Source: Lytechinus variegatus
Taxonomy: Eukaryota; Echinodermata; Echinoidea; Temnopleuroida; Toxopneustidae
Length of the DNA stretch: 64,000 nt
Assembly (NCBI RefSeq): GCF_018143015.1
Contig: NC_054747.1
Coordinates: forward strand, 34,856,733 to 34,920,732
Direction: 5' to 3'
Every line of letters starts with the position of its first letter. Positions within the stretch are counted from its first letter, which is position 1. The translations under genes were made by a program, and so were the position numbers. Below are positions 9,133-19,738 of this stretch, in pieces. A model generated the notes under the pieces. The model did no database searches. It was not told where the DNA came from and saw only the letters and a program-made list of their open reading frames with translations.

Positions 9133-9422
9133 TGTATAAATCCCCTCTTTGATCCAGTTTGAAAAAATAACGTTTCTTTCTCATGTTTTATATTACTATT
9201 ATACCAGATAATTTCTTGGTTTACATTGCAAACATTAAACATGTGAATATACTTTATTTCAGACCACGATCTAAAAAGGTCAATGTAAAACACTGGTAAC
9301 TGTTTTCTTTTGCATATTCTTATCATATCATTTTTTTGGCAATTAAATCTCAAACACATAGGAATGTCAGAAATTTTACTGATCCAATAATTGAATAAAA
9401 TTTTCCATGATGTTTTTTTCAC
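9117..9422 (-). CDS. LINE 2 ORF2 fragment after the RT
   Basis: A 101-codon frame whose start is the same DNA as the last codons of the RT frame, in another phase. A run of seven A residues (coding strand, about 9421-9415) is the likely slip point. The content (WKILFNYWISKISDIPMC) is typical of the region between RT and C-terminal knuckle in L1/Tx1 elements. Confidence 0.7.
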   Translation of the reverse strand: MKKTSWKILFNYWISKISDIPMCLRFNCQKNDMIRICKRKQLPVFYIDLFRSWSEIKYIHMFNVCNVNQEIIWYNSNIKHEKETLFFQTGSKRGFIQWDRL

Positions 9423-11427
9423 CTGAGATATATTTTTGAATCCATGATAAACGAAGAGAAGAACATTTGTAAATTAAATTGACCATTCTAAGGCCTCCTT
9501 CTATTTCAGAATTACAGCATACATTTCGCTTGACCTTTTCAGCTTTGGAATTCCATAAAAAAGAGTATATTAATCTATTTACCAATTTAATTATTTTCAA
9601 TGGTACTGGGACTGCTGTTGCTGTATATACTAATTGAGAAGTGACTAAATGCTTTATGACAGTCACCTTCCCATACAAAGTTAGTTTTCGCATTTTCCAT
9701 AAATCTAAAGTACTTTTCATTTTCTTCACTTTACCTTCCCAATTTAAAATTTCAACTTCTCTATGAAATTTTCCAACATAAACCCCGAGACATTTTATAG
9801 CATTTTCTGTAAATTCCAAATCCTCAGTGTTTTGGACATTGATATTTAATCTCATGAACTTAGATTTTGACCAATTAATTTTGGGACCGACATTTTTACC
9901 AAAATTTTCTACTTCTCTCATTATTTCTTTAACAGAGTTGACAGAATCTGCAAAAATTGTAGTATCATCTGCAAACTGAACTATGCTAATATCTATGAAC
10001 TCTGAACAATCTGATTCAGGGTTAGGTACTTGAATACCTCTAATTTCTGAATTCTGTTTAACTTTTGCTGATAAAACTTCTGCCAAAATTATAAACAAAA
10101 GGGCAGACAATGGACATCCTTGTCTTACACCCCTGTTAATCGAAAACCTTTTAGATATCCAACCATAATTCATTATTTTACCACTGGCGTTATTATACAA
10201 AGTCTTAATCCATTTAATAAACGAATTTTTAAAACCAAGTTCTTCTAGTAAAGTGAATAAGAAATTATGATTAACGGTGTCAAAGGCTTTCTTAAAGTCT
10301 AATGACATAATGATACCAGGTGTTTCAGTACTTTGACAAAAATCAATTATGTCCTGTACAAGTCTAATGCATTCAGGTGCAGAACGATTTTTCATAAAAC
10401 CAAACTGATCTTCAGATACAATGCAATGAATAATTTTCTTCAATCTAACAGTCAAAACACGAGCTGCTAATTTGTAGTCTATATTAAGAAGTGATATGGG
10501 CCGCCAATTATCTAGAAGATTTTTGTTGCCCTTTTTATACAAAAGAGTAAGGATGGCTTGACTTTGAGTTGAGGACAATTGTGTTTTGTCATATCCCTGA
10601 TTCAAGCTGGCAACTACCATCTGTTTCAAGTCCTCCCAAAAACATTTATAAAATTCAACACTTAAGCCGTCACTACCAGGAGACTTGTTCAGATTCATTG
10701 ACTTTAGTGCAAGCCAACATTCATTTTCTGTAAGCTTTCCCTCACATATATTTGCTTCTTCATCATTCAAAACATATAACTTTAAGTTACCTATATATTC
10801 TTTAAAATTATTTCTTACATCATCTTTTTGATACAGTTTAGTATAGAATTCATGTATATTTGACAAAATTTTCTCATCTTCCTTAATAATCTTTCCATTA
10901 ATATCAATACAGTCTATTTCTTTCTTTTTGCCTTTTGCTTTTTCAAGCTGGAAGAAGTATTTAGACGATTTCTCTCCAAACTCTAGCCACCTTGCTCTTG
11001 AGCGAACATAGGCACCTTTGCATTGATATTCATACCATTTATTGATCTCACGTTTTAAACGACTAATTTCGTCTACATCTTTGCTACGTCGATCTTTATC
11101 TAGTTTTTCACAAAGTTGATTATATCTTTTTTCAATGTGTGTTATATGTTCCCTCTTCTTCCTTGACACATCAGAAGCATACTTAATGCTAAACTCCTTT
11201 ATTTTAACTTTACACATCTCCCACTTCAATTGATTATCAAAATTGCTATATTCCATTTTGATCTTTTTAATAACATTTTTTATGCATTTTTTATACATTT
11301 CATCATCAAGTAAGGAATTGTTCAATTTCCAAAAACATTTTCCCCGCTTTTTTGTTGTTACCTGAATTTTCATCGAAACAGCATTGTGATCACACTTTAA
11401 TACTGGTTTAATATCAAGAGAATGCAC
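9376..11427 (-). CDS. LINE 2 ORF2, reverse transcriptase
   Basis: This 683-codon frame holds a complete RT. Motifs in order are NWRPISLLNIDYKL, DQFGFMKNRS, IMSLDFKKAFDTVNH (motif A Asp), GVRQGCPLSALLFI and QFADDTTIFA (catalytic Asp pair). A Lys-rich linker precedes the RT (residues 20-200). The frame is in phase with the endonuclease frame: a single TAG at 11445-11443 separates them (DYWLVS, stop, AFVPYVHS). The listed start is a GTG and is not a true initiation site. Confidence 0.92.
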   Translation of the reverse strand: MHSLDIKPVLKCDHNAVSMKIQVTTKKRGKCFWKLNNSLLDDEMYKKCIKNVIKKIKMEYSNFDNQLKWEMCKVKIKEFSIKYASDVSRKKREHITHIEKRYNQLCEKLDKDRRSKDVDEISRLKREINKWYEYQCKGAYVRSRARWLEFGEKSSKYFFQLEKAKGKKKEIDCIDINGKIIKEDEKILSNIHEFYTKLYQKDDVRNNFKEYIGNLKLYVLNDEEANICEGKLTENECWLALKSMNLNKSPGSDGLSVEFYKCFWEDLKQMVVASLNQGYDKTQLSSTQSQAILTLLYKKGNKNLLDNWRPISLLNIDYKLAARVLTVRLKKIIHCIVSEDQFGFMKNRSAPECIRLVQDIIDFCQSTETPGIIMSLDFKKAFDTVNHNFLFTLLEELGFKNSFIKWIKTLYNNASGKIMNYGWISKRFSINRGVRQGCPLSALLFIILAEVLSAKVKQNSEIRGIQVPNPESDCSEFIDISIVQFADDTTIFADSVNSVKEIMREVENFGKNVGPKINWSKSKFMRLNINVQNTEDLEFTENAIKCLGVYVGKFHREVEILNWEGKVKKMKSTLDLWKMRKLTLYGKVTVIKHLVTSQLVYTATAVPVPLKIIKLVNRLIYSFLWNSKAEKVKRNVCCNSEIEGGLRMVNLIYKCSSLRLSWIQKYISGEKNIMENFIQLLDQ

Positions 11428-11442
11428 ATACGGAACAAATGC

Positions 11443-12075
11443 CTAGGAGACTAGCCAATAATCAAGCCGTGAATATATATTGAGTGATAACTGCCTCCAA
11501 GTAAATTGTCTCCTCTCTGGGAAGTTCTTTCTCCATACATCTATTAAGTTATTACAGTTTTGAAATTTAACAAACCATTTTTTAGGTAAGTATGTATATG
11601 ACATTCCACTTGTATCCAGCTTTTTATTTTGCACACAATTCCAGTCTCCTGCAATCATAATATCATTCTGTTTCTTTAACCTGTTCACCCAACTATACAG
11701 TGACGCATAAAATAACTCCTGTGCATTTTTAGCAGGAGCATATACATTCAGGCAAAAATAAACAAGATCATGACTCATGAATCTTAATGCTATGGACCTA
11801 CCATCACCTTTGGCATACATATCAATGATATTAATGTCAAGATCCTTTCGGATTAAAATAGCTACACCTTTTGAGTGTTTCGTTCCATGATCATAAATTC
11901 CTAAACCTTTCCATTCATTTGAAATAAAATTTTCCAGGTCTTTTGACAAAAAAGTCTCTTGTAAAAATGCAATGTCACATTTTTGACGTTTTAACCATAA
12001 AAATACTTTCTTTCTTTTAAGTGTGTCACATATTCCACGTACGTTTAACGATACAAAGTTAATAGACTCTGTCAT
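11443..12075 (-). CDS. LINE 2 ORF2, AP endonuclease domain
   Basis: A 210-codon frame starting MTESINFVSLNVRGI. Endonuclease landmarks are FVSLNVRG (Asn), IAFLQETF (Glu), IAGDWNCVQ (Asp/Asn) and SRLDYWLVS. The final CDHNAVS motif lies beyond the in-frame TAG at 11445-11443. One nonsense substitution therefore truncates ORF2 within the nuclease. ORF2 starts about 48 bases downstream of the ORF1 stop. Confidence 0.9.
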   Translation of the reverse strand: MTESINFVSLNVRGICDTLKRKKVFLWLKRQKCDIAFLQETFLSKDLENFISNEWKGLGIYDHGTKHSKGVAILIRKDLDINIIDMYAKGDGRSIALRFMSHDLVYFCLNVYAPAKNAQELFYASLYSWVNRLKKQNDIMIAGDWNCVQNKKLDTSGMSYTYLPKKWFVKFQNCNNLIDVWRKNFPERRQFTWRQLSLNIYSRLDYWLVS

Positions 12076-12123
12076 ATATTAATTATCAAGATCCAAATGT
12101 TTCATATTCATATTTCTTCGAAC

Positions 12124-13362
12124 TCACTTCTTCTTGTTCTTTACTGGTTTCATTTTCCTTTTCTTGGTCTTAGATTCTTTGTTTTTCCCTGCAGCTTTCG
12201 ATGGAGAGGTCTCTGGTGACAACGTAGATTCATCGTCCTCGCTATTCGTGTAGACGCTACATGTTTCGTCATCATATTCTCCGTATGTTTGCTGCCTTGT
12301 TCGCTGTTCGTCTTCGCTACGTTTTGGCGTTGTTCCACTAGCCTTCACCTGTGATCGCGTCCCGTACGTTGCTCCATGAGGATTTCTCGACGCGGTTCCC
12401 GCGCTGTAAGAAGCTGATCGCGTCCTCATCGGTGATCGAAGATCGATGGCCTCGGATGTATCCGAATCTCTGCTCTCTGGCGGTTGCTGAACAAGCTTAT
12501 TGATGAAGTCCGCGAGACGAGTTTGTCGCGTCCTGTTGCTTGGATTCGCAGAGTCGATGGACTGCGTTGAATCGCTATCCTTGAGTTGTCGTAGCGGTGA
12601 AGCACGAGGCGTTGCTATGTGATTACCTGGTGTGCGGTTGTTTTGTGGGCAGGCATTCTTCATATGACCAGTGTTTTTGCAAAGTTGACATTTTACATCA
12701 TTGTGACATCTGGATACATGGTGTCCCGATTCAAGGCATCTGGAGCATGTGACTGGGCCAGCTGCACCGGAGTGCTCGGGTTGTCCAAGATGATACACGC
12801 GTCCCATGAAGTTGGTCCCGAATAACATTTTCCTAGGCAACGGTTGTGTTGGTGGGGTAATATATAATACCCGATCTCCGTTTAGACAGTTTGTAAGTTG
12901 ACCGTTCACTCTCAGTTTTTGGCGATAGATATCTCCTTGAATCTCGCATTTCCGGTTTTCTATCTCACTGCGTATGACTTCGTCGCTGACGGACAGCGGG
13001 ATATCTTTCACGGTCACTCTGGTGAGGTTTTCGTCCCTAGACCTTGTGAAAGGATTCACATCGTAGATTGCGACGGTTGCTCCGCGGATTACCAGTCCAT
13101 TGGATATCAAATTGACGCGGTCTTCATGGGAGTTCAAATAAATTCTCCATAATCGGCGAATTTGCTGGATTCCCACTATGTTGTCTAGACTGAGCGTTTT
13201 GGCTAAGGCAACGTATATTTCCTCACCTGTGACCTGTTTCTTATCGTCATTCCTGATATCATCCACACGTAGAAAAATGGGCTTGGGTCCTTTGGGCATG
13301 TGTGTTTCTGGGCGTGGCGTCGCTTTATGTGCATACATAGTGCGTGTGTATCCTATACGCAT
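12124..13362 (-). CDS. LINE 2 ORF1, Tx1-type RNA-binding protein
   Basis: A 412-codon frame, intact. Residues about 25-205 form the N-terminal region with the markers VAIYDVNPF, TRVTVKDIPLS, LTNCLNGDRVLYI and GRVYHLGQ, as in Tx1-L1 ORF1. Two CCHC knuckles follow at about 206-236 (CSRCLESGHHVSRC and CQLCKNTGHMKNAC), which bind nucleic acid. The C-terminal 170 residues are polar, and the last 25 are strongly Lys-rich, as in nuclear or RNA-binding tails. The start is the first Met of the frame; a later Met (residue 9) is possible. Confidence 0.9.
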   Translation of the reverse strand: MRIGYTRTMYAHKATPRPETHMPKGPKPIFLRVDDIRNDDKKQVTGEEIYVALAKTLSLDNIVGIQQIRRLWRIYLNSHEDRVNLISNGLVIRGATVAIYDVNPFTRSRDENLTRVTVKDIPLSVSDEVIRSEIENRKCEIQGDIYRQKLRVNGQLTNCLNGDRVLYITPPTQPLPRKMLFGTNFMGRVYHLGQPEHSGAAGPVTCSRCLESGHHVSRCHNDVKCQLCKNTGHMKNACPQNNRTPGNHIATPRASPLRQLKDSDSTQSIDSANPSNRTRQTRLADFINKLVQQPPESRDSDTSEAIDLRSPMRTRSASYSAGTASRNPHGATYGTRSQVKASGTTPKRSEDEQRTRQQTYGEYDDETCSVYTNSEDDESTLSPETSPSKAAGKNKESKTKKRKMKPVKNKKK

Positions 13363-13596
13363 TCAGTGTCACATACGCCAAACAGTTAAACTCCCCGAAA
13401 TATATGAAAAATCGTAGCCAAAATATCCTTAAAACCAAGATAGGTAATATCAATGATCCAAAAACAGTTCCGTAGGCTAAAGATTACAAACAGATGGTTG
13501 TCCAATTTCGCGATATTTCCAGATATTAGTTCCGTAATGGAGAGGATGCTAGAGGGATGTCTTAACACCTCGAAAGCGCCCTCTATATTCATGTAT

Positions 13597-13609
13597 TAAA
13601 TAGATGATT
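13597..13609. repeat. Right target-site duplication of the second LINE
   Basis: Second copy of taaatagatgatt. It fixes the 5' end of the retrotransposon at 13596, so the copy is not 5'-truncated. Confidence 0.85.
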
Positions 13610-13796
13610 GTCTTCACCAGAATCAGGAAAGAGCACAGTAAACATAAGAAACATACAACTTTATGAAAATTTTGACACTTGGCTTCCCATAATTTTAGCA
13701 CAGAGTTAACTTTCATTCGACAAAATTCTAAACGAGAATGTGAAAATGGGGTCTACTTTATTTTTTACACCAACTTTTTACCCAGAGACTTATTTA

Positions 13797-13850
13797 TATA
13801 TATTTTTTCTCTCCCTCTCTCTCCCTTTCTCTCTCTCTCTCTTTCTCTAT
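13797..13850. repeat. CT-rich microsatellite
   Basis: A degenerate (CT)n run. Positions 13610-14059 otherwise show no gene or recognised repeat. Confidence 0.8.
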
Positions 13851-14059
13851 CTGCCAATTTGTCAGCAAACCAGTCTACATCGTAACTCAATATGCTGTTA
13901 GTTACCATGACAACGCCATATAAATCTTGATAACACCTTCGTGATATCACGTTTAATTACATCATTAAAGAACGTTAAATCTGTTCATTACTCTCAAACA
14001 AGATCTTCATTGTTATTTTCGTGTTTATAAATATTATTGCACTGATCTGTAATGATGAG

Positions 14060-14644
14060 TTAAAGGGATAGTCCGGGATGGAAATATTTATGTCTTAATG
14101 CATAGAGTAGATTTCACTGACCAAAATGCAGAAAAGTTCATCAAAATCGGATAAAAAATAATAAAGTTATTGAAGTTTAAAGTTTAACAATATTTTGTGA
14201 AAACACCCGTCATGAATATTCATGGCCTAATGATGTCACATCTCCACTTTCCGTTTTCTTATGTTATTACATAAAATGATTTTTTTATTATTATTTCATA
14301 CTTGTGTGAATAATATGTCTCCCTTATAATGAAATAAGTTGCAGCAATAAACATCCAATATACTAAATCAGTTGTCAATCCAATTTTCCTAGTTCTTGGA
14401 GAAAAAAATTAATAAACCTAATTTCATAATAATAAAGCAAAAAGAACGAATAGGGATGTGACATCCGCAGCCTATCTAATAAATATTCATGACGACTGTA
14501 CTTACAAAATATTGCTAAAATTTAAAATTCAATAACTTTGTTATTTGTTATCCGATTTTGATGAAATTTTCGGCATTTTGCTTAAAGAATTCTGCTCTAT
14601 TTATTAAACTATAAATACTTTCAGCCCGAACCATCCCTTTAAAA
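14060..14644. mobile_element. Foldback element, TTAAAGGG family copy 1
   Basis: About 585 bp with inverted arms of roughly 200 bp. The left arm begins ttaaagggatagtccggg and contains catcaaaatcggataa; the right arm is its diverged reverse complement, ending accatccctttaa. There is no coding capacity. Related copies lie at 24369-24800, 50983-51489, 54898-55492 and, as a half, from 62365. Confidence 0.8.
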
Positions 14645-15480
14645 GCCATAAGTTTTCCCTCCAAATTTAATGACTATTCCTAAATGGAGAGCCTATGGTG
14701 TTGTATGCCCTACGAGTTTGTAGTAAAGTGGATACGCGTTCACAACTAGGCCTTCATCAAAGTAAATAGCAATGAAAAGCGCAATGAGCGAAAACAATTT
14801 AAGGGCCACAACATGGTATCTGTGAAAAAAAATCTTTTAACATTCCGAGCGAAAAAATCGAGCGACCCAGTTATCATTAATTATGATAGATTCCTAAATC
14901 GTAACTCAATATTATTTAATTGCCATTTAAATACCATACACATCTTACTGATAAAATCTATTTCTTTCTCCACGGAATCTAACAATATTATTGTATCTAA
15001 ACTGGGTTCCAAACGAAACTGATTAAACTTTACAAATTTTGGTCAGTTAAATAAAAAAAATAAAAATAAAAAGACTAGCTTCAACAATCTTTACTAAGCA
15101 CATGTCAATAATTAAGAGGCTGGCTCAATCACAGCCCCTCATGTCAATCGATTTCAGAATCCAAAGTCACAAAATGGCAAAAGAAAGACCAATGAAAATG
15201 AAATCGCATTTAACAAACTTTTAAGTTTATTACACATGTCATTCATGGGCATGGCTTAATCTCAAGGAGACTACAGGAAATTAACATCAAAATTTGAAAT
15301 GACTGGACCAATCAGATTGCCACGAACACCCCCCCCCCCCCGAAAATCTGAACTTGGTGTGTGTCTGTCTGTATCTCACTCAACCACACGAATGGTGATT
15401 TGGTTAGAATTACACCTAAAAATATATGAAGCACCTTTCGTAGTCATTGTAATTATGAACATGTTACTTATGTCACTATT
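14645..15480. other. No gene seen
   Basis: Non-coding AT-rich DNA with a C homopolymer near 15329-15342. Short open frames show no family features. Confidence 0.5.
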
Positions 15481-15484
15481 CAAA

Positions 15485-15680
15485 TATTGCAAGCACGAAG
15501 CGCGAGCTCACACCTTTTGAAATTCAGACCTGACGATGGGCAATCTAAGGTATGTTTGTAGGAATTCATTAAGACCATACGTATTTCGCAACTGAACCAA
15601 ATAATGCGAGCGCGAAGCGCGAGCTGAAATTTTTCGATTTTGAGACCGGAAAAGGGACATTTGAAGGACTGTTTTTTTTT
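15485..15680. repeat. Diverged tandem repeat with a gcgcgaagcgcgagct core
   Basis: Two units, near 15494 and 15608, share cgaagcgcgagct followed by a gac-tg or gagacc segment and an attca-t-aagacc/gaag segment, with spacing of about 114 bp. A further diverged array of the same family lies at 44815-45370. It is a dispersed repeat, not a gene. Confidence 0.55.
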
Positions 15681-15896
15681 TAAGAATTCATGAAGAGTAG
15701 ACATATCTCATCAATCCACTTATGTCAACGGTAAGATTCCTATAAATTTCCTTTAATCATGATAACCTTAATTAATAAGAATATTTATAAAATATTAAAT
15801 TTCACATTCAGATCCTTCTTAAAATGATAATTTTGATATACAGAGACTGGGTATACCTATACAGCACCCAGGAAAATAAGGTCAGCGAGTTGTGCA

Positions 15897-16086
15897 TATA
15901 AAGTCGCGCGTAATTTACGAACAGATTGATACAACACGTTCTACGTACGTCACTCTGTACTTACTAAGCGGCAGAATATTTACCACACCTTCTTATTCCT
16001 ATGAATACTGAATCAACTGGCATCGAACAGTGTATTCACCGTCAGAAATCTTCTAAAGGATTCGTGGCGGGGGACTCATTGCAATG
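15897..16086 (+). promoter_or_regulatory. Candidate TATA box and first exon
   Basis: TATAAAG at 15897-15903 is followed about 100 bp later by ATG at 16001 and an open frame (MNTESTGIEQCIHRQKSSKG and on). That frame runs without a stop to a good splice donor, caatg|gtaaga, at 16086/16087. If real, this is a plus-strand first coding exon ending in phase 2. No protein family is recognised and no matching downstream exon could be assigned, so this is weak. Confidence 0.2.
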
Positions 16087-16439
16087 GTAAGAACTAACTG
16101 AGAAAATGACAAAGAAATATTTGAGAATGATGGGAGATCGTGTTATTGAATTGATTGAGGACTATTATAATAGTTTGTCTCATCTTGATTTCTCCGATCA
16201 TATTTCACTCCTTTTCCTTTCCGTTTCTTTCTTTGTCACCTTTTTGTCTTCTTTGTCATGAAAATTATTAGGGATCCATGCCCCACCCCCATTTTGGAAC
16301 ACTTTAGAGATGGAGTAGGATGCTAATGACAGCATTTACAATGCATTTATTTTTCATTTTTCATTTTTTTCATGGTCCTGGGAAATATTTCTTTTCATTT
16401 TTACTGGGGGTGCTGATGTAAATTTGAAAGGAAAAAAAA

Positions 16440-16850
16440 AAGATTTTTACTTCAAAATGGAAGTCCATTTGGGTTCGACAGATTTGAAAGCAGAAAAAGG
16501 AGAAGACAAAAAAAGTTTCACCACAAAATGAAGGTCATTTTGGTTACATTTCTCAATTTCCACATCTTCCAGAATTTCAGTGGTGTTGCCTATGGAGAAT
16601 AATACACGCAGCACCCCCCCCCCCCGGAAACCTTTAGGTGCTTCAGCACCCCTAGCACCCCCGCTTCCCAGGGCCATGGGAACGATTCTGACCCCCTGCG
16701 GCCCCCCCCCCCTTGGTGCCGCCACTGAACAAGAAGATGGGTCATTCTATTTCTCTGCACCTATTTTTTCTTACAGACGAGACGATGGCAACCATTTTGG
16801 CCCTTTTTCTTCGGCACTGTCGTCTCCCTATTCCTTTCTACAGTAGGTAC
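16440..16850. repeat. C-run rich dispersed repeat debris
   Basis: Contains C homopolymers near 16613-16625 and 16703-16712 and the phrases cccttggtgccgccactga and ccagggccatggg, which look like dispersed repeat consensus. Open frames on both strands here are low-complexity and are not supported as genes. 16093-16440 likewise shows nothing. Confidence 0.35.
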
Positions 16851-17127
16851 GTATATCCCCTTTCTGAAATATGATTTGGCTTGTGCACCGAGTCCCGTAC
16901 TTCATTATACTGAAATAAACAAACTAAAAGATGGGTGTTGAATCCCGAGCAGAATCGATGGGAATCTGTTTGATTTGCTAACTTTTTTTCGTTTTCCTAA
17001 AAATAGCAAAGTGGTGAAATAGGCCTAGAGTGCTGGAAATAATGCTCTGACAATGTTTAATATTTCTGCTTGAATATTAGATTATAAAACTCAGTTGCTA
17101 ATTAAACTATAGAACAGGTATACTATT

Positions 17128-17372
17128 CATTGTGGCTCACTGGTAAAGCCCACGCCTCAGGAAAAGAGGTCATGTGTTCGATCGCGACCCGGCCGAGTAC
17201 TAGCTGTCATACCAAAGACTTCAAAGTAAGACCTGCTTTCCTGTCAGTATCTCGACGTTTTAGAATGGAGAAAGGAAATAGTGCCATTATGTTATGAAGG
17301 GCGCACTGCTGGGAGATAAGTTCACAAGAGCTGAAGTAGCTTTCCTGGGTAAATAACAATCATCATAATATT
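17128..17372 (+). mobile_element. tRNA-derived SINE
   Basis: A box tggctcactgg at 17133-17143 and B box-like tgttcgatcgcgacc at 17174-17188, spaced as in a tRNA head, followed by about 170 bp of unrelated body and an ATC/AT-rich tail. This is the plan of a Pol III-transcribed SINE. It abuts the 3' end of the third LINE. Confidence 0.6.
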
Positions 17373-17756
17373 ATTTTCAATATAATTGAATTGAATTTAT
17401 TACCAAATATTAATGTCAGGTAGAATTACAAGGAATAGTACATCACATATAAACAAAACATTTGGTAATTGGAGCTAACATAATAGCAAGATGCTAATCG
17501 AGGTTAACCCCAAATAATGTCATTATCATAGTTTAAACAATAAATTTAACTAAATCTCAATATTGTACAACTAATTCAATACTAATTCTACTTATTAATG
17601 TTGCAGAAAGTTTCGATCATTTTCAGTGAACATATTTACACTATTTACAAGAAAAAAAACGTCTTAATTATTCACAAATTCTTTACATAGAATTATTTGT
17701 TTTCAGGCAGTATTTTACCATATCAAATTAATTATAATCTTCCAGTAGCATTAATT

Positions 17757-18164
17757 TTAACGATTTGCTAAATGTCTTACGACTGGGGTGTTTCTAATAG
17801 TACTTGGCAGGAGATTCCATAAAGTAGGACCAGATAATGAAATTGATTGTTTTCCCAAATTGGTATTATTTTTCTCATAATTAACATTTCGCTTTTCTCT
17901 ATTTCTTGTATTGTAAGGATGATCTATAAATGAAAAATAATCAATAAAACTATGTGGCAACCGATTATTAATTAAATCGTGCATAAATACTCCTATCAAA
18001 TATTGGTAGTGTTTGAAAATATCGAGAATATTTAGATCATAAAATAAAGGAGCAGAGTGGTAAGTATGATGGTTGAACGTCATTATTCTAGCTATTCGTT
18101 TTTGTAATAATAATATAGGGTTCAGGGTTGTTTTGCTCGTCCCACCCCCATACTTCCAGACCAT
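17757..18164 (-). pseudogene. LINE 3 ORF2 C-terminus (fragment)
   Basis: A 135-codon frame with the pattern LLQKRIARIMTF, APLFYDLNILDI, HPYNTR, GPTLWNLLPSTIRN. It is the conserved C-terminal tail after the RT in Jockey/CR1/L2-like elements. It is out of phase with the RT fragment. Confidence 0.8.
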
Positions 18165-18259
18165 ACGTTATATGTGATAAAATAAATGAGTTGTATAACA
18201 TAACTAAGATTCTCTTTGTTACATAATTCCTCGATTTATAAATTATTCAAATTTTTTGC

Positions 18260-18844
18260 TTAGCACATTGCAGACAATGTCAACCTGTTTCTTGCATGTA
18301 AGGTTTTTGTCGATACATATACCAAGAAATAATGTTGATTCAACACACACTCTGATAAAGTTCCTTTCAGTGACAATTGTCCTGATATCAAAATATTTTT
18401 TCGTCTATTTTTAAACAACATATATTTAGTTTTCGTAACATTGATTGTCAATTTGTTGGCATTGCACCATGCTATTATATTGTTTAAATTGAGACTAATT
18501 TCTGATAAATCAATGTGTTGTTCATCACAATTGAAAGTGTGAAATAAATTTGAGTCATCCGCAAAAAGTCGGAAATTGAAATAATTTGATGAGTTTGCCA
18601 AATCGTTTATATACAAGAACAAAGTTGGATCCAAAACTGATCCTTGTGGAATACCGCATGAAACCGACCTGTATTCGGAATTTACACCATCATAATTAAC
18701 AAATTGCTTTCTGTTTCGTAAATAATCATTAAACCATTCTACTGCCATACCACGAATGCCATAGTGTTCTAGTTTCTTAATGAGAATAGAATGATTAATC
18801 GTATCAAAAGCTTTAGCAAAATCGATGAATATTCCTACTGTCAC
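18260..18844 (-). pseudogene. LINE 3 reverse transcriptase (fragment)
   Basis: A 194-codon frame with FIDFAKAFDTINHSI (motif A), CGIPQGSVLDPTLF (motif B) and RLFADDSNLFHT (motif C, catalytic Asp pair), then TINVTKTKYMLF. The palm motifs are intact, but the fingers domain is missing or frameshifted and the frame stops before the thumb. Confidence 0.88.
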
Positions 18845-18960
18845 CTTCCTTCATCAGTATATCTTGTAATTTGATTAATAAGATTTATCAGCGAAAGTTT
18901 TCGTACTGTATCCATTTCTTAAACCATATTGGTGTTTATTTCAATATAATTTATGATAAC

Positions 18961-19347
18961 TATCTGCATTGTTACTGACAGCCTCACCCGCACTGGTTGA
19001 CGCAAACGGAACAAGAGAAGGGTGCCGACAGATCGGCTTCGGACTCAACTACTTTTTACCAATGTTCAACGAGTGTCAACCGAAAGAGCATCCAACGGCA
19101 GCATGTTGCAGACAATCCCCAAACTAATTCCTCTGTCTTCTGCCTTGTCTCTGGACCGGGATCGTCGATTTCCTCCTGGATACAGAATATGCAGATTCCC
19201 AGGTAATATTTCATTTCATATCGATTTACATGGGACAGTGTCACACGAGGATGAGATGGGACATAAAGGGGGGCTATCACCCACAGAAAAAAACCGTTCT
19301 TCATACAAGGTGCTTTTAAGGGTTGAATTAGTGGGTTATCGCATACA
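18961..19347. other. No supported gene
   Basis: Open frames of 70-110 codons overlap here in several phases without family features. cagattcccag|gtaatat near 19200 looks like a donor site, but no exon can be supported. Confidence 0.4.
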
Positions 19348-19738
19348 TTCGTAATTCCGAAGCTTCGTTATTCCGAAGGTTCAGATATTACGAAGGTTCG
19401 TTATTCCGAAGGTTCGGATATTCCGAAGGTTCGTTATTCCGAAGGTCATACTTCCGAAGGTTCGTAATTCCCAAGATTCGTTAGTCCGAAAACAAAGTGA
19501 GGTTCGTAATTCCGAAGGCTCGTTAATCCGAAAACGAAATGGGGTTCATAATTCCGAAGTTCGTTAGTCCGAAAACGTAATGATTAACGAACCTTATTTC
19601 GTTTTCCGCTTATCGAACCTTCGGAATAACACCGCAAATGTTCTGATTAACGAACCCTTTTACTTTTTCGGATTAACGAACATCGAGGTATAGGCAATTT
19701 GCGTGTTTCGGAATTACGAACCTTCGGAATTACGAAGT
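19348..19738. repeat. Minisatellite with ttcgttattccgaagg units and inverted second half
   Basis: About 8-10 degenerate units of ttcgtaattccgaagg / ttcgttattccgaagg. From about 19575 the units are inverted (ccttcggaattacgaa), so the block can fold on itself. Positions 19739-20180 show no gene. Confidence 0.75.

Larger units (their letters stand above)
8007..13596 (-). mobile_element. Full-length L1/Tx1-like non-LTR retrotransposon
   Basis: A 5.6-kb LINE read right to left. It has a short 5' UTR (13596-13363), ORF1 with two CCHC knuckles, ORF2 with endonuclease and reverse transcriptase, and a 3' UTR with an AATAAA-like signal near 8040-8030 followed by an A-run. A 13-bp target duplication defines both ends. 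The ORF1 layout (an N-terminal fold, a VNPF-type junction, CCHC pair, basic tail) and the ORF2 C-terminal knuckle are typical of the Tx1 branch of L1. ORF2 carries one in-frame TAG and three one-base shifts. A foldback element sits right behind the ORF2 stop. Confidence 0.92.
17385..18960 (-). mobile_element. 5'-truncated LINE, Jockey/CR1/L2 superfamily
   Basis: The 3' part of ORF2 plus 3' UTR of a third non-LTR element, on the minus strand. The 3' end carries a ttgaattgaattt-type repeat as in several echinoderm LINEs. Upstream of 18844 more RT sequence (QYGLRNGYST, then a LINLINQITRYTDEG-like part) can be read in shifted frames up to about 18960, where similarity is lost. Endonuclease and ORF1 are missing. 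It has multiple frameshifts and is inactive. Confidence 0.85.
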
